Below, one piece after another: positions 1 through 6,099 of a stretch of DNA of 7,184 nt. Both the position numbers and the translations under genes were made by a program. The notes beneath the pieces were generated by a model. The model saw nothing but the letters and a program-made list of their open reading frames with translations. It had not been told where the DNA came from and did no database searches. The DNA comes from CAYGTK01 sp964352775 (GTDB taxonomy: Bacteria > Bacteroidota > Bacteroidia > Chitinophagales > CAIOSU01), in assembly GCA_964352775.1 (NCBI GenBank), contig CAYGTK010000204.1, positions 1 through 7,184 of the forward strand, in the 5' to 3' direction. Every line of letters begins with the position of its first letter. The first letter of the stretch is position 1.

Positions 1-1675
1 GATGAAGACCATTCAAGAAGAATTGGGTGGCGATAATTTCAACCAAGAAATTGAGAAGTTACGCGAACGGGCTACTAGTAAGAAATGGAGTAAAGAGGTA
101 CAAAAAACCTTTACCAAAGAGCTAGCCAAGCTAGAACGCATGAACGTAGCGGCTGCCGAATACTCGGTACAGCTGAACTACCTAGAGCTAATGTTAGACC
201 TGCCTTGGGAAGAATGTACCAAGGATAACCTAGACATTAACCGCGCCCGCAAGATATTGAATGAAGACCACTACGGTTTAGAGAAGATAAAGGAACGCAT
301 ACTGGAATACCTAGCGGTACTGAAGCTGAAAGGCGACATGAAGTCACCTATTTTATGCTTTGTGGGCCCTCCGGGAGTGGGTAAAACCTCACTCGGTCGT
401 TCTATTGCTCGTGCTATGGACCGCAAGTATGTGCGCATGAGCCTTGGTGGCTTAGGCGACGAGTCGGAAATACGTGGACACCGTAAAACCTACATTGGTG
501 CAATGCCGGGTAGGGTGTTACAGTCGTTCAAAAAAGTGAAAAGTAGTAACCCTGTTTTCATTTTAGATGAGATAGACAAACTAGGTTCTGATTTCCGTGG
601 TGACCCTTCTTCTGCTTTGCTAGAAGTATTGGATCCGGAGCAGAACAGCAGCTTCTACGATAACTACTTAGAGATGGAATACGACCTCTCTAAAACACTA
701 TTTATTGCTACAGCCAACTCCCTTGGCTCTATACAACCAGCTTTGCGCGACCGTATGGAGATCATAAGATTGAACGGTTATAGCATTGAAGAGAAATTGG
801 AGATCGCTAAAAAATACTTGGTACCCAAAGAGCGTAAAGCTCACGGTTTGAAAGCCAAGCAGATAACGATTAATCCTAAGAGTATTGAGCACATTATTGA
901 CGACTACACTCGTGAATCGGGCGTGCGTGACTTGGATAGACAATTGGCATCAGTAATGCGCAACACGGCGAAAACCATTGTTGGCGGAGACTCAGATAAG
1001 GTAACTGTGAAACCAGAAGACCTGACCGAAATACTTGGCCCAGCTCGTTTCTCGCGTGACATTTATAAAGAGAAGCAACCACCAGGGGTAGCCGTTGGTT
1101 TGGCTTGGACAAGCGTAGGTGGCGACATCTTGTTTATAGAGACCAGCCATAACTTAGGCCGCGGTCGTTTGATATTGACCGGTAACCTAGGTAACGTAAT
1201 GCGCGAATCGGCCATGACGGCTTTGAGCTTGATAAAGCGCAATGCCAATGCCCTTGGTTTAGATATTGCTATGTTCGACAAGACAAACATACACGTTCAC
1301 GTACCAGAAGGCGCCATCCCTAAAGATGGTCCATCGGCGGGTATCACCATGTTGACCTCCATAGCCTCGTCGCTATTGAACAAGCCCGTGAAACCGTTCT
1401 TCGCCATGACGGGGGAGATAACCTTGCGCGGAAAAGTATTGCCAGTAGGTGGAATAAAAGAAAAGATACTTGCAGCCAAGCGTAGCGGACTCAAGAACAT
1501 TGTACTCTGCCAAGCCAATGAGAAGGACATTCTAGAAATAGAAGAAGCCTACCTAAAAGGCCTCAAATTCCACTACGTAGATAGAATGGAAGAGGTGTTG
1601 CAGTTGTTGCTAGGCATCACTTTCTTAAAGCCGAAACCTAAGAAGAAAGCGGTAGCTGCTGCTGTGGGAAAGTAG
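1..1675 (+). CDS. lon: Lon protease (LonA), C-terminal part, 5' end outside window
   Basis: ATP-dependent cytosolic serine protease that unfolds and degrades misfolded and regulatory proteins. About 557 residues are visible against roughly 800 for a full LonA. The first visible residues (MKTIQEELGG) match the internal helical linker of Lon, so the ATG at 2 is an internal Met and the N-terminal substrate-binding domain lies upstream of the window. Counting from that Met: Walker A GPPGVGKTS at 122-130, Walker B VFILDEID at 185-192, sensor-1 Asn 239, likely arginine finger R251 (DRMEIIRL), likely sensor-2 R309 (SGVRDLDR). The protease domain follows, with catalytic Ser445 in PKDGPSAG and Lys488 in GGIKEKIL; the 43-residue spacing equals that of E. 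coli Ser679/Lys722. The C-terminus is a short Lys/Ala-rich tail. All catalytic residues are present and the frame is unbroken, so the visible part looks functional. The promoter is not in the window. Confidence 0.97.
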   Translation, partial: MKTIQEELGGDNFNQEIEKLRERATSKKWSKEVQKTFTKELAKLERMNVAAAEYSVQLNYLELMLDLPWEECTKDNLDINRARKILNEDHYGLEKIKERILEYLAVLKLKGDMKSPILCFVGPPGVGKTSLGRSIARAMDRKYVRMSLGGLGDESEIRGHRKTYIGAMPGRVLQSFKKVKSSNPVFILDEIDKLGSDFRGDPSSALLEVLDPEQNSSFYDNYLEMEYDLSKTLFIATANSLGSIQPALRDRMEIIRLNGYSIEEKLEIAKKYLVPKERKAHGLKAKQITINPKSIEHIIDDYTRESGVRDLDRQLASVMRNTAKTIVGGDSDKVTVKPEDLTEILGPARFSRDIYKEKQPPGVAVGLAWTSVGGDILFIETSHNLGRGRLILTGNLGNVMRESAMTALSLIKRNANALGLDIAMFDKTNIHVHVPEGAIPKDGPSAGITMLTSIASSLLNKPVKPFFAMTGEITLRGKVLPVGGIKEKILAAKRSGLKNIVLCQANEKDILEIEEAYLKGLKFHYVDRMEEVLQLLLGITFLKPKPKKKAVAAAVGK

Positions 1676-1704
1676 GTAGTAGAGCAAATCTATAAGATAG
1701 TCTA

Positions 1705-2808
1705 TTGAGAAAATTTGATTTTACGGAAGTCTGTTTTAAGGCAGGAGCTAGAAGCGAAGAAGGAAAGCCTGACCTTTACAAGAGGGTTGCAAAATTTAAC
1801 GGATTACCTTTTGGAGTTACCTCTTCTTACCATGGGCTGGACCAAATCCTTACACATAGGGAAGGCGTTGATTTAGGAGATGAGTGGCTATCCGTTATTG
1901 GCGAGCTACTTCCAATTTCTTTTTATGGAGAAATTGACTACATGTCTATTGTTTATGAGGATGACTTTTTGGATTTGGACTTTATAACACTTAGTACATG
2001 GATAGTATTTGAATCATTTGATACCGATAGGGTTTTTTTCTATCTCAGGCCAAATTTGGAAGAATGGAATAAAAGCTTTTCATATAAAGAATTTAGAGTT
2101 GCCCTAAATGATTATGTGTCCGAGGCTGGTGCGGTAATATATCACAAAGAAGATGAGGACAAGCTTTTAACAATTCAGTTTGAATTCCCATCCAAATATT
2201 CCGTTGGTTACTCGTTTCTTAAAATGCAAGAGCAAGTAAAAGATGCAATACTAAATTCCATCAAATACCTGAATGGCAATCAAGGAGTACCATTTAAATT
2301 TTCTTTTCCCGAAGAATCAAAAGCTGCCTGCGAGCAATACCTTATGTACTTTGGTCAATTTCTTTCTGACTTAGGGATTGAGAGTAAGACCTCATTAGAA
2401 GAAACCGCACAGGAGGTTCTATTCACAGTTACACCTGATAATCCGAATCAAGCGCTAACACAAATTAAAGATGCACTTGATGTTTATTTAGGTTTGGCAG
2501 CGAATAATAATCTTGTGACAATGAATTTATTGAACCAAGATGTCAGTGTTCAGCAACTAGCTGCTAATGCAGTACACCTTCGGTCGCAGTTAATGCTTTC
2601 CCATTCTATAATCCAAAATCAGAATGCAACTATTAAGAGCTTGGAGTATACAAATGGGCAGTATTTAAAGGAGCTTGGGGATAAGGATAAAGGAGAAGAG
2701 GAGGTCCTAGATGGTCTTGTGTCCGTCAAGAAATATGATAGCAACGGGTTCAGTATCAACCTTCCTGAGTTGTTTAGAAGGATGTTTAGACGGAAGAAAG
2801 AAAAGTAG
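1705..2808 (+). CDS. Uncharacterised 367-aa protein with C-terminal helical region and basic tail
   Basis: I do not recognise the family. The frame is open back to a stop at 1693-1695 and has no ATG before residue 80, so the TTG at 1705 is the most plausible start. There is no clear ribosome binding site, as expected for Bacteroidota. No signal peptide or membrane segment is visible, so it is probably cytoplasmic. The N-terminal ~190 residues are rich in aromatic and acidic residues and read as mixed alpha/beta. Residues ~195-265 look like a compact module: helix QYLMYFGQFLSDLGI (211-225), strand VLFTVTP (238-244), helix ALTQIKDALDVYLGL (250-264). Residues ~275-325 are Gln/Asn/Leu-rich and probably helical or coiled coil. 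The last residues (LPELFRRMFRRKKEK) form a strongly basic amphipathic helix that could contact membrane or nucleic acid. It lies 29 bp after lon and could be read through from it. Its composition is visibly more A+T-rich than lon, a hint of acquisition. Confidence 0.8.
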   Translation: MRKFDFTEVCFKAGARSEEGKPDLYKRVAKFNGLPFGVTSSYHGLDQILTHREGVDLGDEWLSVIGELLPISFYGEIDYMSIVYEDDFLDLDFITLSTWIVFESFDTDRVFFYLRPNLEEWNKSFSYKEFRVALNDYVSEAGAVIYHKEDEDKLLTIQFEFPSKYSVGYSFLKMQEQVKDAILNSIKYLNGNQGVPFKFSFPEESKAACEQYLMYFGQFLSDLGIESKTSLEETAQEVLFTVTPDNPNQALTQIKDALDVYLGLAANNNLVTMNLLNQDVSVQQLAANAVHLRSQLMLSHSIIQNQNATIKSLEYTNGQYLKELGDKDKGEEEVLDGLVSVKKYDSNGFSINLPELFRRMFRRKKEK

Positions 2809-2810
2809 TC

Positions 2811-3377
2811 TCAATCCTTCCGACAATACTTCTCCGCTTCCTTAAGCGAGTACTTCTCCTCTAAGTCCACATCGTTATAGCTTTTGAATACACCCCAGCT
2901 GAATAGCTTTTCGAAGAGGGGGAGTAGCTTGTGGGCCTTTATCATTTCTAGAAAATACACTTCGTGCTCTTTCTCTTTGATACCCATTTCGTACAGTATC
3001 TTGTCGTGCTCGGTAATGCCTAGGGAGTGGAAGTAGTGTATCATGCGGAAGTACTCGCACACGTTGCCGCTCTCTAATCGACCAGCAAAGTAAATGGGCA
3101 TGAACCAACCTATTAGGTAGCAACCAAAGGCGATGAACTTACCGATAACGTGAAACTTGAACTCGTACCATTTCGATATGGGAATGTCGTATTGCTGCAT
3201 AATGAGCAGCACTTCTTTACGGTGGCCCCATTCATCGTCTTCTATCTGTTTTATCTGCCGTTTCTCCTCGGCATCGCTTACCGAACCTGCATGACCTATG
3301 TAAGCAAATGCGGCTGCTTTTTCAGCCGAATAGGCCATCTGAAGTAAGTCGGTTAATTCACGATGGTCAATTTTCAT
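2811..3377 (-). CDS. COQ7-like / ferritin-like diiron protein
   Basis: Probable non-haem diiron protein of 188 residues, related to the rubrerythrin/COQ7 branch of the ferritin-like fold. Numbered from the ATG at 3375-3377, candidate iron ligands are E19 (SAEKAAAFAYIGH), E49 and H52 (EWGH), E102 (GRLESGN), E135 and H138 (EKEH). The E-30-E and E-53-E spacings closely match those I recall for human COQ7 (E60, E90/H93, E142, E178/H181). A hydrophobic stretch at ~76-98 (VIGKFIAFGCYLIGWFMPIYFAG) sits where COQ7 has its membrane-facing segment. The frame is open a further 30 codons to 3467, but that extension lacks family character and contains the promoter box at 3410-3417, so I chose the inner ATG. 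COQ7 hydroxylates demethoxyubiquinone. Bacteroidota generally use menaquinone, so the substrate here is unknown, and peroxide or iron handling is an alternative. It converges with the gene ending at 2808. Confidence 0.8.
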   Translation of the reverse strand: MKIDHRELTDLLQMAYSAEKAAAFAYIGHAGSVSDAEEKRQIKQIEDDEWGHRKEVLLIMQQYDIPISKWYEFKFHVIGKFIAFGCYLIGWFMPIYFAGRLESGNVCEYFRMIHYFHSLGITEHDKILYEMGIKEKEHEVYFLEMIKAHKLLPLFEKLFSWGVFKSYNDVDLEEKYSLKEAEKYCRKD

Positions 3378-3409
3378 GCGGTTGCAATTTCGTGAGCGAA
3401 TAGATGGTA

Positions 3410-3417
3410 CAAATATA
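3410..3417 (-). promoter_or_regulatory. Bacteroidota-type -7 promoter box (TATATTTG)
   Basis: Read on the minus strand this is an exact match to the Bacteroidota -7 consensus TAnnTTTG. It ends 32 bp before the ATG of the COQ7-like gene, a sensible leader length. I find no convincing TTG-type -33 element about 20 bp further upstream, so the match rests on one box. If it is real, translation cannot begin at the outer ATG (3465-3467) and must use 3375-3377. Confidence 0.5.
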
Positions 3418-3726
3418 ACATCGGTAGGCGGTATTGGTTTATCGATATTGTTTAGATGGGTCACCAATTAATTAACATACTTAATGCAACTAGCGTGAAA
3501 GCGTTGCACTGCTATTTAGCTTCAATTCATAGTTTTTATAGCGCTATATACTCTCTGTAACCTGCGCAGTACACTTAGGATTAAGTAAGTGCTAATACTT
3601 ATCTGTTGTAAGTTTAAGAGCTTAAGTTTAATGCTGTAAATTACTGTTAATCAAATAGATATGAAATATAAAAATGAATAAGCAAACTTGCTAGTTACCT
3701 TTAAAAGTGCGTAGCTTTTCCCCAGA
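3418..3726. other. Divergent intergenic region with short palindromes, no gene
   Basis: No protein-coding stretch of credible length is present. The plus strand holds several short symmetric elements: TGCAAC/GTTGCA (3485-3490, 3503-3508), the perfect 12-mer palindrome TATAGCGCTATA (3537-3548), TAAGTA/TACTTA (3582-3587, 3596-3601), TTAAG-AG-CTTAA (3614-3625), and a direct repeat of TAAGTTTAA (3609-3617 and 3623-3631). Three near matches to the -7 box with A for the last G (TAAGTTTA at 3609 and 3623, TACCTTTA at 3696) are the best promoter candidates for the FG-GAP gene, but none has a well-placed -33 TTG. In A+T-rich DNA some of these symmetries will be chance. Confidence 0.45.
3609..3631 (+). 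repeat. Direct repeat TAAGTTTAA, two copies 14 bp apart
   Basis: Two identical 9-mers start at 3609 and 3623. Between and across them lies the inverted repeat TTAAG-AG-CTTAA (3614-3625). Both copies also resemble the -7 promoter consensus TAnnTTTG except for the last base. The pair could be an operator or duplicated promoter element about 100-120 bp upstream of the FG-GAP gene. This is inference from position and symmetry only. Confidence 0.3.
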
Positions 3727-3736
3727 ATGGGCTACG
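3710..3736 (+). promoter_or_regulatory. Possible hairpin over the outer start codon of the FG-GAP gene
   Basis: Arms CGTAGC (3710-3715) and GCTACG (3731-3736) are perfectly complementary, and CC/GG inside them can add pairs. The loop contains the ATG at 3727. In mRNA this would partly hide that ATG and favour the in-frame ATG at 3754, which gives a more conventional signal peptide. The six-pair stem is modest. Confidence 0.3.
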
Positions 3737-5964
3737 GAAACACGAGTAATTGGATGAAGATCGTCTGTTTACTCAGCATTATCATGTTGGTATATAGTTG
3801 CTGCTATGCGCAAGTAGCAGGGGAGAGCTTCCCGCCGCTGCGATCGTCCTATCAATTTGATATGGCTGCCGAGCTACAGCAGTTGGCTAAGTCTGATACC
3901 TTTCCAATAGCATTTGGGCACAAGAGCTACCAGGGGTTACTTAAGCTAAAGCACGATATAAGTAGATTGAACTCGCCAAGTTTAATTCATATTTACGAGC
4001 AGCAGTTAGCGCTGTTCTATTTATGGTCGGGCTATCCTGATTCGGCCATAACAGTTTTGGAAGGTCTTCCCGATGTGTCTTTTAAGGGTAGCGATAATGG
4101 GTTGGCAATAATGGATAGAGATCTACTACTTGGCATCTGCTGGTTAGTAAAGGCGGAGCTGGATAATTGTAGAGATAACCACAACAGCAGTTCATGCATA
4201 GTACCATTTTCCAAACAGGCCGTGCATACCAATATAGAGGGTAGTTCCCAAGCTATTGTTCATTTTGACAAGCTGATAGCTAAAGATGAGAATGATATAA
4301 TAGCCCGATGGTTGCGCAGTATTGCCTACATCACGTTGGATACCATCCCTAGCTACATGCCCTACAAGTACTTGATCAATTTGGGCAATTTTCCGCAGGA
4401 TACTACTTTAGGTAGATTTCAGAATATAGCTGGTGACCTTGGAGTTGATCTACAAAGTTATTACGGCTCAGCCATAGTAGAAGATTTTAATGGCGATGGG
4501 CGCGAAGATATTTTTACCGCGTCAACGGAGCATGGCAGTAAAGCAGCGCTATACAATAGGCAGCACGATGGTAGCTTTATGGATATGGCAATGAGTGCCA
4601 ATGTGGATGACCTAGGCATGTCTTCGCACGCTGTACAAGCCGATTATAACAATGATGGATATATTGATATGTACCTGTTACGTGGTGGTTGGGAAATAGA
4701 AGAGGCGGCCCACTTATACCCAAATTCATTGCTGAAAAACAATGGCGATGGTACGTTCACGGATGTAACGGCCCATTCAGGGTTGCTTCATTATGCAGCT
4801 ACGCATACCGCTAGCTGGGCCGATATTGATGGCGATGGATGGCTCGATCTATTTGTTGGGGTAGAAAATTTCCCTAGCAAAATGTATAGGAACAAGGGTG
4901 ATGGCACCTTCGAAGAGGTTTCTGCCCAAGTAGGTATAGCAATAGATGCGCTGGTGAAGGGTTGTTTTTGGGGCGATCTGAATAAAGATGGTCACCCTGA
5001 TCTATACGTATCAGTATATGGTGGTGATAACATGTTGTTTATGAGCAAGGGCCTTCAACCTACGGGTGGAGTGCTATATAGCAACGTAGCTAAAAAGTGG
5101 AAGGTACAAAAGCCTTACAATGGATTTGGAGTAGCCATGTTCGATAGAAATAATGATGGCTACCTCGATATTTTTAGTACGAATTATAACAGGGATATGG
5201 AGCAACTGGCCAAGGAATATATTGGTCAGTTCGAAGAGGGAGGTTTCCCAAGTATGTATGATAATCAAGCAGGTGGTGGCTTTACTGATGTGGCATCTTG
5301 GAGCGGCTTGGGTAGGAGTGTACAGGCTATGGGCTTGAACTTTGCCGATATAGATAACGATGGCTATATAGATGTATACGCAGGCACGGGCTTCCCCGAC
5401 CTGAAGGCGCAGATACCTAATTTGTTACTGCTGAATAAAGAAGGTGACCTATTTAAAGAATCGCGTTCAAGTGGTTTGGGCCATTTGCAAAAAACACATG
5501 GCATTTGCTTTGCTGACTTAGACCATGATGGAGATCTAGATGTATATGCCAGCATTGGTGGGTTTTACGTGCCGGATAGGTTTTGGAACGCCCTGTTCGA
5601 AAATCCGGGTAATGATAACAACTGGATCAGCATGGAGCTAGAAGGTGTTAAGGCTAATCGCTCGGCCATTGGTGCTAAGATCACTATTAGCATAGGCGAT
5701 AAGCTGATATATAGAGAAGTGAATACTGGGGGAAGTTATGGTAGTAACCCTTTGCGACAACATATCGGCTTGGGTACAGCAACCTTAATTGATAAGATAG
5801 AGATAGTGTGGCCAGGCAGTAATACCGTAACAGTTCTAGAAAATGTACCTGTGAATACTGCTTTCCAACTCAAGGAAGTAGATACCGCACTTACGGAAGT
5901 GGAATACGCACCAATTCCCTTCAAGAAGGCAGAACAAGACCACCAGCATATGCACATGCACTAG
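3727..5964 (+). CDS. Secreted FG-GAP/VCBS repeat protein with C-terminal ASPIC/UnbV domain (CRTAC1-like)
   Basis: Exported protein of 745 residues. The signal sequence is clear: MKIVCLLSIIM starts at residue 10 and is followed by CYA-Q, a likely signal peptidase I site after A28. VYSC (C25) is a weaker lipobox alternative. The inner ATG at 3754 is therefore a good alternative start. Residues ~40-225 are mostly helical and may be TPR-like. Seven calcium-loop motifs of the D-x-[DN]-x-D-G-x-x-D type begin at D253, D306, D366, D417, D473, D541 and D597, 51-68 residues apart, as expected for a seven-bladed integrin-type beta-propeller. Residues ~632-716 match ASPIC/UnbV (NNWISMELEG, RSAIGAKI, GGSYGSNPLRQHIGLG, KIEIVWPG). 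The protein ends in a His/Met tail, DHQHMHMH. Family members are extracellular or surface-bound and mostly without known substrate; adhesion or ligand binding is the usual guess. The next gene has the same direction 135 bp downstream. Confidence 0.92.
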   Translation: MGYGNTSNWMKIVCLLSIIMLVYSCCYAQVAGESFPPLRSSYQFDMAAELQQLAKSDTFPIAFGHKSYQGLLKLKHDISRLNSPSLIHIYEQQLALFYLWSGYPDSAITVLEGLPDVSFKGSDNGLAIMDRDLLLGICWLVKAELDNCRDNHNSSSCIVPFSKQAVHTNIEGSSQAIVHFDKLIAKDENDIIARWLRSIAYITLDTIPSYMPYKYLINLGNFPQDTTLGRFQNIAGDLGVDLQSYYGSAIVEDFNGDGREDIFTASTEHGSKAALYNRQHDGSFMDMAMSANVDDLGMSSHAVQADYNNDGYIDMYLLRGGWEIEEAAHLYPNSLLKNNGDGTFTDVTAHSGLLHYAATHTASWADIDGDGWLDLFVGVENFPSKMYRNKGDGTFEEVSAQVGIAIDALVKGCFWGDLNKDGHPDLYVSVYGGDNMLFMSKGLQPTGGVLYSNVAKKWKVQKPYNGFGVAMFDRNNDGYLDIFSTNYNRDMEQLAKEYIGQFEEGGFPSMYDNQAGGGFTDVASWSGLGRSVQAMGLNFADIDNDGYIDVYAGTGFPDLKAQIPNLLLLNKEGDLFKESRSSGLGHLQKTHGICFADLDHDGDLDVYASIGGFYVPDRFWNALFENPGNDNNWISMELEGVKANRSAIGAKITISIGDKLIYREVNTGGSYGSNPLRQHIGLGTATLIDKIEIVWPGSNTVTVLENVPVNTAFQLKEVDTALTEVEYAPIPFKKAEQDHQHMHMH

Positions 5965-6042
5965 GTTCTATCTAGTAACCTCAGCTCGACTGGAATCCCC
6001 AAAAACAAAAACTTACACATCATTTACTGAATGTTATACATG

Positions 6043-6065
6043 ATAACTTCCGCGGAAGGAGTTAT
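6043..6065 (+). promoter_or_regulatory. Inverted repeat between the FG-GAP and YHYH genes
   Basis: ATAACT (6043-6048) is complementary to AGTTAT (6060-6065), and within it lies the perfect 12-bp palindrome CTTCCGCGGAAG (6047-6058). The ATAAC arm can also pair with an upstream GTTAT at 6033-6037, so two mutually exclusive hairpins are possible. No strong T-run follows, so a classic intrinsic terminator is doubtful; an operator or mRNA leader structure for the gene at 6100 is equally possible. The rest of the 135-bp gap shows no exact TAnnTTTG box. Confidence 0.4.
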
Positions 6066-6099
6066 TTAGAGTATTAATTCACAAGATGTATTAACCACC

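Noticed and set aside
698..1530. Several minus-strand open frames of 72-81 codons inside lon
   Set aside because: They overlap the conserved Lon ATPase and protease domains in antisense and have no domain character or start signals.
1..1675. Lon as an N-terminally truncated gene or a short Lon variant starting at base 2
   Set aside because: The first residues are internal Lon linker sequence and the window simply starts here; no evidence of real truncation.
2809..2830. Bidirectional terminator between the convergent genes
   Set aside because: Only 2 bp separate the stops and I see no stem-loop with a T-run on either side.
3150..3347. Plus-strand open frame of 65 codons
   Set aside because: Lies antisense to the COQ7-like gene across its diiron ligand motif; its hydrophobicity is a by-product of that gene.
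3661..3694. Two overlapping mini-frames (MKYKNE, MNKQTC) upstream of the FG-GAP gene
   Set aside because: Six codons each in A+T-rich DNA, no ribosome binding site and no regulatory pattern such as a codon run; likely chance.
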